DNA of 64,000 nucleotides from Ficedula albicollis (GCF_000247815.1 NC_021678.1:9756371-9820370); one strand, 5' to 3'; shown: positions 47,301-61,927, numbered from the stretch's first letter. The notes: a model not told the origin generated them from the sequence alone. Numbers and translations: made by a program.

Positions 47301-50300
47301 GATCCATTACTCAAGCCTATTCTCTCACCTTCCTCTTGGCTAATGAAGCAGAAAAAAAAGAACAGACATAGATAAGGAATCCAGCAAGATGATGTGATTC
47401 AGAGTAGAATTAAAAATTAGTATTACTGTCTTTGGCATGATGGTTGTGGAGGCTCAGAGTGTGCTTGTGCTGATCCAAATAGACAGAGCCATATTTCTGT
47501 TTCTGAAAGGAAAAGCAGGAAACAGTCTAAAACTAGGTGTTCCCTGAAGAAGGAGGGCAAATGCTCTTGTCCCTTCTAGATGCTCTTCCCCCCAGAAATT
47601 CAGTAGTGCAGTGTGATTTCCATCTAACCCGGGCAGCAGGAGCTCAGGCATTTGCTCCCATCACCTACAGGCTTCCAGTAGCCAAACAGGAAGGAACTGC
47701 ATCAGCAGGGCTGTGGGGAAAGGCTGTGCTTTAGAGAGCTGCCACCAGCACCTTCTGCAGTTCAGGCCTATTCTGATCCACATTAGCTGTGAAACCTGGC
47801 TGACAGCCCAAACTGCTAATCCTTCAAGCAATGCAGATTTTCTAGTTCAAAGTAAGTGTTCCTTTCTTTCTATTTTCATGCTTTAAAAGCCTGCCTTTTT
47901 AAATCAGGGTTAAATCAAAAACAAACAAATGCTAATAGAAAAGTTCACATGCATAACCCCTGCAGTGTATTTACCTATGTAAATAACATGTAATTTTCAC
48001 TATTTAATTACTGTTTCATGTCCCATTTCCTGCTGTAGTCTATATTTAAATTGCATATTTACCTCTATCTACTTTCTCATAATGTGTCTTGATATGAATA
48101 TTCATGCCACCATTGAGTGGTTGATTACTTCTGTGCTAACCTTGAAAATACTTCCCTTGCAACACAGCAAACAGCCGGGTGCTGTGGTTGTATAACAGCA
48201 AAGAAAAGAAAATACAATAAATAATGTTCAGGCTGTTTGGGATCAGACCATATTCTCCTTTTTTTTTTTTTCCTCAGCAGGTGTTTTTTCCTCTTCATAG
48301 AAATTAAGCCAAGTTACTCCTGACTATAGTTCCCTGAGTTATAACTCTGGAGACTGGAATTCCATAGAAAAGGAGTGGTACAAGTAATAGGCAATGCAGA
48401 ATTCCTGTTCGTGGTAGAGCCTTTTCAAATGGGAGAGAAAAACAGTTTCTCTTGCAGCTGGATGCACACTTCTTTTTAATCATGTACAATTTGAAAGAGC
48501 CTTCTTATTGTTCTAAATCAGAAAACAGTCTGGAGGAGTTGTTTGAGGACAAAAGGAGGGAGCAAGACCAACAGAATTAAGCCTGATGAAGTAACGTGGA
48601 ACCAGTCTGAATTTGAACTTATATCCATTATGACTGGTTTCTATCATGAGATTTTGGTGTTCAACTTATATTTCAAAACAAAGGCTTTTTTCTCTTGTTA
48701 GGTGAACAGAACAATTTAATTTGGAAAATGAATGAAGAGACATTTTTTCAACATTTCTCTGTTTCATAATTCAAGACATAGGGAGAGAAACAGGCTAATT
48801 TTCCCTGATTTCTTTTGCTCTTTAATCCCTAGGATGGCATGGGCCATGGACTGGCAAAGTCTGTTTCTCCCACACTGATTATGGAGAAAGTCTAGAGTCA
48901 CTCTGAGCCTGTCAAACACAGCCAGGTGTTTCCTGGTCTGGGTGACTCTCCATATCCAGGACTATTACTGGTGACAGAAAGAGAGGTTTGCAGGTGGTGG
49001 GAAAGGGAATCATCTTATGACAATGTCATATTGACTCAGCCACGGACAAAACAGTCTGTCGCTCTTCTAGCCCTCGCTTGCCTCCTTTTCAGCGAAACCT
49101 GCACACCTCAGTTTCCCCATCCTGCTCAGCTAATCTCCTTGAGGCTGGTTTAAAGATGCCTACAGAGCAGCTGCTGCTCACCTTGGAGCACTGAGCTCAC
49201 AGCCAGGTGACCTGTGCTGCTTTTTTGTTTGAGAAGAACACGTTACTTTAGTCTACCCTGCTGATACCTTCACCTCTAGGGGTGTCTTCTAAGTGTCTTC
49301 ACACCTAAGGCATCAATCCCTGACAACTTTGCAGTTATGACTCAGTGACTTCAGAGATTTCCAGCCTACAGAAGAGTGAAAACCATTCTGAGGTATGAAC
49401 TTACTCCTGTGAGAAGCCAGGGGGTGTCTCATACTGAGACACGATTTTATTTCATGGCCTCTGCTGGTTTATCTCACACTATGGAGTAGCTAAGGAAGTG
49501 AGTTATAGCTGCTGAGATAATGCAAGAAGTTCAGGCTGATGTGGATCTTCACCTAATCAGTGTGCAGGGACTGAGAGTTTTCTCGACTCTGTTGTCTCGC
49601 CTCTTTGCTGTCTCCACTGCTGCCTGCAGAATCTTTGGATCTGCCCAGTGGTGCAGCCCCAAGGAGGCCAAATATATTCATTCATGTGAAGAACACAAAT
49701 GGACACGATCAGCATGGGGAGACTTTGATATGGCAGCTGTTCTCCTGGGCCCTTATCATCTGATTTGTTACACCACTGGCTAAGGACCAGGCTAAAACGT
49801 AGCCCTGCTATTCCACACAGCGGATTTTGTGGAAGGAAGGGTGGACTCTTTAAAAGAGTTCTACTGGGACATAAAAATGTAAAAATACCATTGCCATAGT
49901 TAGCCAGTTGGATCATTGCTACATCACATGCTGTCATGTTTTAATCTGTGCAGGCTGCATCTTGCCCTTTTACACAGTTCAGTTGAGATGCACAAACTTT
50001 AAGTAACTCTATAAGGAGCAGCAGGAAGCTGTAAGATCCCATAACTGTTCTGAGCTTTAAATCAGTTTCATATTTAATGATTCTGTTCTGCCTCCAAATA
50101 AACTGAAAAATGACTAGAATCTAAAGCTTATTTAGGAAGTTGCCATAGTAACAATTAACCACCTCTAAGCCCTTCAGCTTTATTTTATCTTTTTTTCACT
50201 AAGGTGCCCTAAATTACTTGAATCCTGAATTGCTACAGTAATATATCCATGTCTTTGAACTAAATGACATGGTTTTGCTAGAACCCTCATTATGTGAATA

Positions 50301-53300
50301 TTGATTGAATTTCTAATTGGGACTAGACATCATCTTACTGACAGCACCACTGCAAGAAGCCATGTAAGACCAAAGAAGATTAACAGAAAAAAATAGAAAA
50401 AAAAATAAGAATGTTGTTTCTCTAGGGAAGCAGCTGGGATGATCCAACTGGGGAACCAGTAAGTGAAGTAGAATTAACTTTAATGATTGAGTTTATATGG
50501 ACAACAAACCTCCTCCAGATGCAATGCTGTTTATTTCAGCTATTACATTCTATTAAATAAAAAAAAAATCAGAGGAAGCCGAAGAGACAGATTTTGACCT
50601 GTGAATTAAATAATTATTCATTACAATGAAAAGGGCCTATTAACCCTAATTATTCTAATTTAGGTGCATTTTCCACTCATTTTGTTCTGATGTGGGCAGT
50701 CCTGATATTATAAATTGTTTCATGAAATGTTGTGCCCTATATTTTCCTTTATTACTTTGTTGTCATTTGACTTTATCCACAAAAGACAAGCATTTATCCC
50801 TTATTTGTTAGATGAGACCCAAGTCTGTAGCATTAACATACCCTGCTATTCTCATACCTGTTCTGCATTCACATATTTCAAATCCTGCTTGTTGTCTGCA
50901 TAGCACTTATTTATTTATTGTTCCAGAAAAGGAGTTAATTTTCATCTTGTGGGACTTTTTTTTTTTACCATAAAGAGAGCATGTTTCCCATGTGAAAGTG
51001 GGAAAACAACACTTATTCATGGCATTTTTCAAAAGGAAGTAAACTTTCTTACATCGGATAACCACAAGCAGCAACTGATAAAAATTGAACTTTAAAGGAA
51101 GTGGAGGAAAATAATTCCCAATTTCACTTGCTATGCCTTTACTAATGTCAGTCCTAAGGCAACAAGGAAGAAGCAGATTACTTTACTATTGCTTTGATGA
51201 AAACAATATTCATCTGGATTACCCTTAAACCTGTCCTGGGGTTTAATAATCACTTTAACTGCAGATAGCTTAAAAGGAATAACTCAATCCTGATTTCGTA
51301 TTATTTTCTCCATGTCTGAAAAGAATCTCTGCAAGTCTGCTGAATGCATTTTTGGTAATGAAAGAACAATATCCTAAAGCAAAGATGTTAGCTTCATTCC
51401 TAGATCTGACAGGAAGAAACACAATCATGCAATGCAAATAAAATCTGGAACAAAAGGGTAAGATATGGTCATTTCTGAACCAGAGAAAATGATTCAACAG
51501 CCGTAGATTTTTTTTGTCTGCACTGCAGTTCTCAGAATTCTCATAATTTACATGACTAAGAGATGTTTGGCTGCTCAACCTTGTAATTCACAAGGAAATA
51601 GCATCTGGCTATTTAGACTATTATATTGACCTTGGAGAGCTTCCTGTACATATTTTTCTCCTGCAAAAATGCCTATTGCTATCACATAAAGCAAAATAGC
51701 AGTGACACCAGTCTTCAGAACATTATATAGCATGAAGCAGATCCAGTTCCTGGGCCATGCTCTGCTCACACCCAGCACAGGACAGGACAGTCACATGGCC
51801 TGGCTGGATGAGGGGAGTTTTCAGACACAGCTACCCTGTGTCTTGAAACGTGCTGATTTGAACACTACAAAACCGTTTCTATCACCTCACACATTCCAGC
51901 CAAATCGCCCTTCTCCCTTATTAGTCAGCTACCGGTGTCTATCTCCTCTTATTGCTTTGTTAAAATTGTTCTAACAGACTGTGCCTGCTAGGACAGGGAA
52001 GCTGGAGGTGGCTGACTGTGACACATCTGACTTGAATTACAGGTATGATGGATGAGCGGAGGAGGGAGAGCCTCTGGGGCCAGGGCCAGTGTCACTGTGG
52101 CACTGGCTGTGGCCATTACTCACTGACTAGCAGCGGGCTGCCTTCTTGACAAGGGGTTGAACTGGGCTGGCAAGGCTGGAGAGTACAAGCACTGTCTCAG
52201 AGCTCAGGGAAATGTGGGGCTGGAACAAGCTGGCCCCATGTCAGCCAGCAGGTGAGTGAGCCCACCCACTCTGGGCAGCACTGGGACAAACATCGCTCCT
52301 ACAGGCAGCTCTGCGAGGGCAAATCGAATGGGAACAGCTGAAGGGCAGCTCTAATACACACTACCCCTCTTCAGCAGCAGTTTTCAGAAATGGTTTCTGC
52401 TAGTACCTTCCCTTCTCCCTGTTTTTTTTCCCAGGATGGACATGCTGCATTTTCTGAAGATGTCTCACTTTGGAAGAACTTCTTACTATGGGCACTGACC
52501 TCGCAGGCAGCCACAACATCTTTAGCTCTTTTGGCCCTGGTTTCTGATGACTCTGATGCTCTGTCCTCCTTCTCCTCTGCTCTTCTGGCTCGATAGGAGG
52601 GCTGTTTGCCAGTCCTTTCCTCTGGGACCTGTGTGGCAGCAGAGCAGACAAGCATCACAGCCCCAGAGACTACCCACACCTTTTTTCAGGGAAGGCTGTG
52701 ACAACTTGCATGAAGGGTCTGTCTCCCTGACTCTCCCTCTGTCTGCTCTGCCTTTCCTGAACAAGCTACATGTGGTCTCCACAATGTGCCCCTTGCCACA
52801 TGTGATGCTCAGCAGAGAACCTGCACGTACAAACAGATGCATGCTCTTTTTTAAATATACATATGCTTTGTTCTATTTGATTCAGACACATTGATTCATG
52901 CATTTACTTTCCTTGGAGATATTAATACCAGCTCATACACACAGATTGAGAGAAGAAGTAGCAACAGCATTGAAACTGGCCTGTAACAGATGTTAGTGAA
53001 GGCAGTTATGATGTCTGCCTGGCATATGGCTTTGTTTCTTGGGTGATGTGAGTGGTAGAGAAATAGAGGAGAGAGGGAGAGAAGGATTGTAAACCTGAGG
53101 TGTATGTCTGGAAACGAAACAATTTCGTACATTCATTGCTTCTGTCTGGAGAGGAGACACCTTAAAACTATGAATCACACTCTGAACCTGAGGAGAAAAA
53201 GCTATACCTTTGATTTCTTGCAGAAATGTGCTGAGGTTTTTCTACAGTGAGCAGAAAGTAGAGTGTGCTTTCAAAAGTAACTGGCCTCAGTTACAAAAGG

Positions 53301-54782
53301 AACCAGCTGTTACAGTCCTGCTGGAGCCTGATGCTGAAAGGCTCAGTAAAAAAATGCTCAGTAAAAACCTAGTTTTTATTTTCAATGAAAATAGTCCATT
53401 TTCGAGAAATGCACAGTATTTTCCCTTGCTACTTGTGAAAGTAGATTTGCATATTACCAAGGAAAGCATTTATACTTACTGGACATGAGACAAGCAGTAA
53501 ATGAATGACTGGTTGTCAGAAATCAAAAGTGATGGTTGGGGTCACCGAAGTAGGAATTTCTTTCTCTTTTTTCCTTACCCCTTACCCTGCTGCCATTATT
53601 TCTGCAGTTCTCAAATCCCAAAATAATGGGATGATGCCATAAAAGGGTGCCTGGTATTTACACCGCAAAGATATTTTTACTCTGAGTTAATTATGAATGG
53701 CCAATATATGTGAGCCTTGCGAGCAAGTTTCTCTTCAACGTGATTTTGCAACCTATTCAAAAAATGAAGTATTACAGTGGGAATAGACATATTCATGATT
53801 CATGAAAACTTTGGGCACAGATTCAGTAGAACACTTCTTAGATTTGGGCTATATGCTCCTCCCTGTTCAAAATTTATCTGTTCAGACATATGCTTCAAGA
53901 TCATAAAATTCAAAGGGAGTTAAAAACCTGCCAAATACTAACCTAAGGAGGCATTTTTTGGGAGTATTGTGCTGAGGACTTAAAAAGCCTGGCTGTCACT
54001 TATTGTGGTATTTGTAGTTTCACACCCCTCGAAACAAGGTGTCGCACTAAGGTCCATAGCTTTTGAAGCAGAACTTTGGAAACCAAGTGTTTAAGGTAAT
54101 TTTTAACATTAATGACAGGTCTCACAGGAATCAAAGGCATCTCAAATATTAAGAATTGATGACAGGATAGAGGCATTAATAGGTGCTTAAGAGCTTTGCT
54201 GTGTCCAAGTATGAGTGTGAGGAATTGAGAGGCAGAGGAAGTTTGTTTTCATAGCAATTTGCTTGGAAATGATCTTTTCCAATAGAGTTCCCAGCCTGAA
54301 TCAGTATTTGACTTGGTACCTAAAACTGCATACTTTAAGGGGGGTACTTAATCTGCTTTTAATAGCCAGGAATTTCAGTATTTGGACAGCCATTCTGCCA
54401 GCTGCTTTACCTCAGAGCTTGCAGCCCAGTATGCTGACATGGAGATAACATGCTGCTCACATGAGCATCTCCATCACTTACCTGCACTTCCAGAGGCATC
54501 CCCAGCTGAATCACATTATCATGCTGTGCTCATGAGTTAATGATCAGAGCTAGATTTGAAGGAGTCACTCCCACTTAGGCACAGCCCGGAGCATTTCTTC
54601 AAAAATTCATTATAAGGATCTGCATGCCATTTTCCATGTGCTTTGAATCAAGGCTTGCATACATCTGAGCTGTTCCCAGATCAGGGTCAAATAATCTTGG
54701 GACACTGACATTGTATCCCTGTGCACACTGCACAAGTACCTCAGTGATTTCTTGTTCATATTTCCACGTGTATAGATTTCTG

Positions 54783-54941
54783 TTCACATCCCTAGTGACT
54801 ATGTATGTATTGGGCTAGATAGACTTCAGACTCACCTGGGAGGACATGATTTATCTTGGTAATTCACATCCCTAGTGACTATGTAAGTATTGGGCTAGAT
54901 AGATTTCATACTCACCTGGGAGGACATGATTTATCTTGGTA
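54783..54941. repeat. 80-bp tandem duplication
   Basis: Units 54783-54862 and 54863-54941 are adjacent and differ at only a few positions (for example TATGTATGTATT versus TATGTAAGTATT). Confidence 0.92.
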
Positions 54942-55473
54942 TGGATAGCCTTCCTCCAAGGCAACAGTAGTTCCCAAGACATCACAGACATTAATCTCAA
55001 AAGATGCTGCTCCTCTCCCTGGGGAATGCTGTTTTCCATTCTGCTTTGCATGGTAAACCCCACTGCATGTTACAAGCAGGAAAGAAGCTCAAGGAAGAGA
55101 GTGAAAAGTGATCCACAATGGACTTGCTGGATTATTTTTTTTCTTTTATGGCTTGTCTCCACAGTGGATGCTACCAACTTCAATTTAATCCAGTATTCTA
55201 ATTTTCATTCTCTTAGTTGTGCATAGATGGTAAATAAATGCTTCCCAGTGAATCAGTTGAGTACACTGGGAATTGAAAAACACCTGTTGCTAAATATAGA
55301 TAAATAGTCAAACTGATACAAGTCAGTAGAAAAAAATATAGTGGCAAGATACTGTTTTTAACTATATAACAAACCAGATCCTAAATCACATTGTATCTTT
55401 AGTTGTCTTGAACTGCCTTAAGGGAACAGTTTGGAGACAAAGTTTCTCTCTTTTCCTGTTCTACCTCCCACAG

Positions 55474-55581
55474 GTCTCTACGTTGGTGAATCACCCTTCA
55501 TAACTTGGAATTTAACAGCTGTGTGGCAGATAATCACTTGAAGAGGAAATGGAGGCTGGAAAATTTTCTGGAACAACAAAG
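55474..55581 (+). other. Exon-like segment with strong splice signals
   Basis: A long pyrimidine tract ending CTACCTCCCACAG precedes 55474, and the segment ends ACAAAG followed by GTAAGAAG, both close to splice consensus. All three frames hit a stop upstream, but an ATG at 55549 with G at -3 and +4 opens a frame reading MEAGKFSGTTK to the donor in phase 0. It could be a 5' exon carrying a start codon, or an exon of a non-coding RNA. I do not recognise the peptide. The splice sites are seen directly; their use is an inference. Confidence 0.3.
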
Positions 55582-58500
55582 GTAAGAAGATTGCCAGCTC
55601 AGCACACTCAAGAGATCCTTATATTGTAACTGGGAATCTTAGAAAAGATAAAACAAAATCCAAGGCAGAGTCTTGCCGCAGTTTCTGCTGAAAGGCAATT
55701 ATTTTTAAAAAAATCATGTGTTTACATTTAGCATTGCTTGCCTAAGATCCCCTTTACAAACACTCCTTTCTGGTGTTGCCTTGCAAGGATATTATGGTTA
55801 ATATTGGAAGAAGTCAGGTAAAATTCTGCTGTTCAGTGCATTGCAGTTGATAATTGCTCCTTTATTTATAAACAGTAATTATCTTAGTGTGCAAATATAT
55901 TCATCATGGACTTCTCTCACCCCTCCTATTCATACTCCTTAGTGTCAAATACAGCTTACAATTAGGTTTCTAAGTCTCCCTGTTAAAGAGCACTCCAGTT
56001 TCCTCTTTTTAAATTTGATTTTGGCAAGCTGGCTGTACTTCAAACTCGTGTTCCTTTTGATGTTGTACACTCTACAAAATGGACCATTCAATAGCTCTTG
56101 GGTTTAGAAGGTTTCACAGTCTGCACAAAGTAATCCAGACAGAACAAAGACGTAACCATCCAGAATTCTGATGGCACACAAATGAGTGGATTTTCCCCTG
56201 TGGGAAGGTTCCTATTTCGTACAAATTCAGAGGTTCCAGTAGTATTCAAGGTATCAGCAAACCAGAACTATGCCAAAAATCAATCAATTTCACTGTGAGC
56301 AACAACAGAACTGGAAGCAGCTCCCATAAGGCAGAGAAATTGAAGAAAAAACCAGGGGAGTGAGATAATGTTAATTGGATCCTTGACATGTTACCATTTC
56401 CTGCTGAGCCAAGTTTCAGATAAGACGTTTGAATGTGGATAAAATGTGATAAGCTAGTTTTGGATGAGTTACACAGAAATTACGTTTCCTCATCTACCTA
56501 CACATCATTACGCTTTACCATTAAAAACACTCAGTCTAGATGTATCTACAATTTAAATACTTGATAGCTTACTATGGATTGAAGCGTTACACAGCCTCAG
56601 ATTTCTCACCTCTGCCATAAGCTTCTTGAGGAACCTGAAGAAGGAGCTGTTAAAAGCTACACTGAGTTGTGTCAGTGCTTGAAGACATCTGTGTACAATA
56701 TTAAATACATCTCTGAAGTTTGTCTTCTACCTAGAGAAATTCAGTGGTGAGAGGGAGGGGAACCTCATGAGAAATCATTCAGAGGATCTGATGCTGGATG
56801 AGAATCAAAGGAATCATCTGCAGATGAGTGAAATCATTTGTAAAAGATAACCACTTTCTGTGAATACTTATAACTTTGGAGAAATGCTACATGATCAATG
56901 AGAACAACTGTTCTGAACAGTAAGGACAACGAAGGTCAGGGTGTGATTGCTTTCTAATTCACCTTAGCCTGTAAGCAAGGGGCTTGGTGGGTTCTTATGA
57001 TCAAGTTCTTTGGAAATGAGGCTGTGGATTTGTTGGGGCATGGATCCTAACTGAAGTAAGGTTTTTGTTCTTAGTGTATGAAAGCATGAATGTTACTTAT
57101 ACATTACACTGCCTACTGGTTTTAATGCAGCAGACTAGAAAAAATATTTTGAGGGCATGAAGGGCAAAAGTGAGATCAGGACCTATTATACATTATGGGA
57201 TATCATCATTTATTAAAGCGCAACCTCCCTAAATCTGTTAAAACGAAACTCAAACTCCTTTGTTTGACAAAACCTCTGTCTTTTCCCCCTCTACTTTATT
57301 ACCCCCATTCTCCTCAGATGACCCAGTGGTAGGGTGAAATAAAATATGATGCAATGACTAGAAGATTGATCCAGACAAGTAAAAAAATCGAATACAGGGC
57401 CCTGCTTTTTAAATTATGAGGGCTTTTAAACATTTTCTGCAAGAAGATCCAAAAGATACTGCTTGGTTCTTGGCTTTTCAGCCATGACCAAGCTGAATAT
57501 CATCCTCAAAACTTTGCTCCAACTCAGCTTCAACTCATAAATTTGTCAGAGCACTGACAAACCCTCTGGCCTGTCTTAGGTAGTAAGTCCAGTCTGATAT
57601 CATACAGTCTTGTTTCAGTCTTAAAAACTATTAGTATGTTTTCAAGAATACACCAAGTGCACTAACTCTTCATACAGAATGGAATGGAAAGGAATTATTC
57701 TCTTGGCAATGGGTACTGTTAGCTACAATTTAGTTTGGCAAATGAAGAGTCTAGAAGTCTGACATATTAGTCTTTTTTAGAGTGCTCTGTGTTAATTCTG
57801 AGAGGCTGCCCTCTAGCCAGCCCTTGCATTTCGTTTGCTACATCTTGCACATAAATATTTTACTGTGCTCCAGTATAAAACTTTGATAGGATTTGAACTG
57901 AGGAAGCATGGATGAGACAAGGATATTCAAGCTTATCTTTATAAAATAAAAAAATGGTTTTTATCTTGGCTCTCTTTCTCAAGCAATTGGGAAGAAAGTG
58001 TATTTGGTGCTCTGAGTTTTGCAGGGAGAGGAATTTTATATTCTCATATTAATCATGAAACACATGTTTGGATACTAAGGGAGATTGTTAAACTGTTCTG
58101 AGGCTTTAGGAAGTCATACCTTCAGAGCATCTTTTCACTAAGACTAAAGGGTTTAGAGGGCAGGCTTTTGTATAAAATGATAGTAATTTACTAAGTGTCT
58201 CTGTGACACGATTTCTCTCATTTCACAGTGAGCAGAACAGTGGAAGAAGATGGAAAAGAAGGTTTAGAAGTAAATTAGTTATGAAATTCTGGGTATTTTG
58301 TTGAAAGAAAGGAAGCAAATTATGAGCTCGTAGGTAGATAAATATACTCCAAGCTTGAAAGTATGGATTACTGAACTGAAAAATTATATCTTCTTGACTA
58401 TAATTGCATAACCCCTAAAAATAGCAAAAAGTGTATTTGGAGTGTGGTGTTCCAAGAGTTTGAAAATTCACGATAGAGAAATGATGTAATTTGGGACCAA

Positions 58501-60998
58501 TATGTTTCAATATATCAAAATGTGAGACATGTCAGGATTTTTCTATATAGAAACTGAAAAATGCTGCCTGCCTTGCAGTTACCATCTCTAAAATAGCCAA
58601 TGCTATAAATAGTAATACAAGTTTATGTGCTGTCTCTCCCTTTTAGTAGAAGTTTTAATGCATTGGCCTTGACACCCTACCCATACTTCTGTCACTTAAC
58701 TTTGTTTTTTCCATTTCAAGAAACAAGATGCCTCTACTGCAAAATTTGCCCATAATAATCCCTTAAAACATGGTTTATTTTTATCCTAAGAAAGAACTTT
58801 AAAAATTCAAGTCACCATGCTCCCCAAACTGCTCAATGCTGTTAACATTCTCCTTTTAGCTTTGAATCACATACAATAAGCATTTCATTTGCCTAATGAA
58901 AAACATATTTAAACTAATGAGTACACAGTGTTTTTATTTACATATGCAATTAAAATTTACCACTATTAATAGCTGACAGAGGGGAAGAGAAAGTGTGACT
59001 TATTCCAGTAAATGCATACTCTTTCAAGAGGACAGCACTTCACAGGCAGTTTTAAAATTGTCATCAGTGCAGAAAAAAAATAAATAAAATTCAGGGGTGT
59101 CCTAGTCCCTGTGGTCCATTTCTGAAGATGAAGCCATCAGCTCTTTTCCCCCTTCTGAGGTGCACTAGGGTTAATCATCCCCAGGCCATGTTTCCCCCGC
59201 ATTCCTACGGATTCCTGGAGCAGCATGGGTGGGTTTTCCCAGCTGGATCCATCCTGTGGTCTGTGGTTTATTCTGTGGGAGCAGAGCTGTGGGCACCAGT
59301 CAGACTGGGCACTCCTCAGAGCCTGGCAGGAGCTGGGCTGGGTAAAGGAGTGTGCTGCTCTGCAGATCTGCAGGAGAGGAAAATAACACCAAATGCACAC
59401 AGAGTGAGGCAGGAGAAGCACTTGCTGCAAATTGCACAGGAGAGAAACCTGGAGATGGGGCTGCATCTGACATTGACACAGAGATGGGCACAGTGAAATG
59501 AGATTAATCAAAAGGGGTCAGAGACACAGGGATCTTCAGCCCACCCCATTCTGCTTAGAAACAGAGTTCAAAGACAAGCATCAGACATCAGCTATCACAG
59601 CATGGACAAGCATGGCAAAGAGTGCTAAATCTTCCACCTTTCTGCTGTTACTTCTCACAGATGTTACAGAGCCTGCCAGGGGAAAGCAGATCTCTGCTTC
59701 GAGGTGCACCATGTGCAATATGCTCCTGCTGAACAGTGCTTTTGCTGCAGCACTCTCTGTTCTGGCAAGTGAGAATTTTATTAGCAGCACTATAAAGGCA
59801 CTCAAATTCAATCCATCCTTATTGATATGCACTGATATGCATTTTTCTAAACATTTTTTGAATGGTGTAATCAGAGCTAGGACATTGAAAATATTAGTAA
59901 TATACATTAAAATAATCTTACTGCAGTTTTACAAGCAGCAATAATTTCACTTTGATTTGAGACTTTGTGTTGAGTTGCCTATTTTTTAATTTAAAGGAGG
60001 ACATATGAAGAGACAGCAGAGAAAAAATTAATATTTAATAACAGTAAATGTACTGAACAGTAGGATTATTTGTTTTTTAAACTGGCATTTTTGATCAAAA
60101 CCTTTTCAAGTGAAGAGAGAAACCACAGTTGAAAAATCCTGACTACAGAAGCATTACCTGCTTATTGCAGCTGAATGTTGGTTCCCTTGCAGATGGCTGG
60201 CTGCAGTCACTCCATATTTATGGGATGTGCTCCTGTGTGCAGTGGGAAAAGGGCTGGCAGGGCTGGTGGCAGGGCTGATCAAAATGATCATCACTACTTT
60301 GCTTACACAGACAGACACTCACATGCTGCAATGCAAAAATGGGTTGAAAGGCTGAAGGGATGTGGAAACTCCAAGGATGTGGAAACCCCAAGCTGTAACG
60401 TCTAAAGGTGGTCTGGAACTGCAGCCTTCCCAGGTGGGCAGCTTTGAGAGAAGGCTGAAACACTGAGAGATGCATCTGCAGGTCTGAGGCAGAGGTGATT
60501 CATGATGTAGGGATAGTTTTGCACTCACAGTTTTGGTAGCTGGACATAAGCCTGGCTAACCACTCCAGACCCTTAGCTGGACCACACAGCACACCCACTG
60601 AGGGCTCAAGCACACCACGTGGGCGCAGATTTAGTGCCTGTGACACCGCAGTGTCTCCAGATGGGGCTGGTACAAATGCAGCCATCCACTGCATGGAAAT
60701 GCAGGATTTTCTGCAGAAACTTGTCAGTTGTGAACTTACTTTTAAGAGCTGAGTCACTTCTTTACTACCTATGATGCTCGGCGCCGAGGTGCTATTGCTG
60801 TTCACAGCACACAAGGAAACAAAAGGAGCACCCAATACCAAAAGCAGATTCACTTTAGAGTTACACAGGCTGTAAGGAAACAGGTGAATGACAGAAAATA
60901 GGCAGCAAATCTGCAAACACAGACCAGAATCACCAAATGCTATATGCACTATAAAATCAGTGCTCTCATTCACAGTGCCAGAAGACAGATTCAGGAGG
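55582..60998. other. Non-coding stretch with a GC-richer block
   Basis: 55582-59100 has only short frames. 59120-59500 is GC-richer and open on both strands (122 codons plus, 124 minus), and 59498-59944 (148 codons plus) also overlaps a minus frame. Mutual overlap without any motif suggests chance openness. The 183-codon minus frame 60500-61051 is discussed among the findings. Confidence 0.45.
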
Positions 60999-61109
60999 CT
61001 ACACTTGGGTAGAAACATCTCCCCTTCTTCCTCTTCTCTCTTTTTATTCATGGGAGCCTACACATAGGTAACATCTCCCTTTCTTCCTCTTCTCTCTCTT
61101 TATTCATGG
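60999..61109. repeat. Approximately 59-bp tandem duplication
   Basis: CTACAC..GGT..AACATCTCCC..TTCTTCCTCTTCTCTC..TATTCATGG is repeated from 60999 and from 61058, with small indels and about five substitutions. It is older than most other pairs in the window. Confidence 0.85.
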
Positions 61110-61170
61110 CCATAATGTATATGTTGGGGGGAGAATAATCAAGAGGATGGCTATGTAAAAATAAAAAAGC

Positions 61171-61184
61171 TATATATATATATA
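61171..61184. repeat. Short (TA)n microsatellite
   Basis: Seven TA units. Confidence 0.8.
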
Positions 61185-61370
61185 AAAGGTGCTGTAAATC
61201 TCTGATTTGTCTCTTTCTAATCATGCAGTACCATGAAGCATGAGCAGGTTTGTCAGCACAACAGTCAATATTGCTGTGAAAGACTGAATTGTTTTCTTTT
61301 CCACCTTCTACTGCATTAACAAAATTGCTTGCTAGTTTTTGATTCTAGGACATTTGCAATTTGAAGTAGC

Positions 61371-61393
61371 TGATGATGATGATGATGATGATG
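61371..61393. repeat. (TGA)n microsatellite
   Basis: Seven to eight perfect TGA units. Confidence 0.9.
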
Positions 61394-61927
61394 CATGAAG
61401 CAGAAAGAATATGCTGATTTTTAAACTGGATTCAGTTGTTACAGCAGGAATATTTTGAAATTATTATTTCCAAACTCTCAGGCTTCATAGTGGAGTGCCC
61501 TAACTATATTAAGTATGGAACACAAAGATCTTATTTTAAAAGAGTTAATTTTCTAACTAATCTCTGCATTACAAGTATGGCTATTAGATAGTTCTAGAAT
61601 CTCTTGCCCCCTCCCCTGGCAATTAATTGGTTATTCAAAATTAAATAAATTGAAATGTTATGGTTAAATGACTCAGGTTCTAGATGACTGTAGGTGACAC
61701 AGCTGAAGTGCCTGAAGTTCTACTGACAGTCTGAGCTCTCAGGAGAAACATTAAAGAGCAGCTCAGTACTTGGTTTATGCCTAATGATCATTGAGATCCA
61801 TTAAAATAAAACATATGTACTGGTTTGAAGAAAAACATCTTATGAATTAGTATGAAATGGCTTTCAAAAAGGAAAGAGCTACTCAGTACATAGTTTATAG
61901 CCCTGTCCTTCCTTTCCTTTAAGACTG

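Larger units (their letters stand above)
41055..54782. other. Mostly plain non-coding stretch
   Basis: A CpG-bearing patch at about 41090-41200 follows the CR1. Otherwise no gene or interspersed repeat is recognised. The longer frames (43041-43415 minus, 46498-46863 plus, 49557-49937 minus, 52547-52894 plus) are 115-126 codons, each opposed by open frames on the other strand, and lack motifs. Confidence 0.5.

Noticed and set aside
47110..47375. Acceptor-like CTTGCTTGCAG followed by an open frame at 47112-47375
   Set aside because: No matching downstream donor of good quality was seen and the frame ends in ordinary non-coding sequence.
59128..59511. Overlapping 122- and 124-codon frames on opposite strands
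   Set aside because: A GC-richer block lowers stop density on both strands. No motif or splice context supports coding on either.
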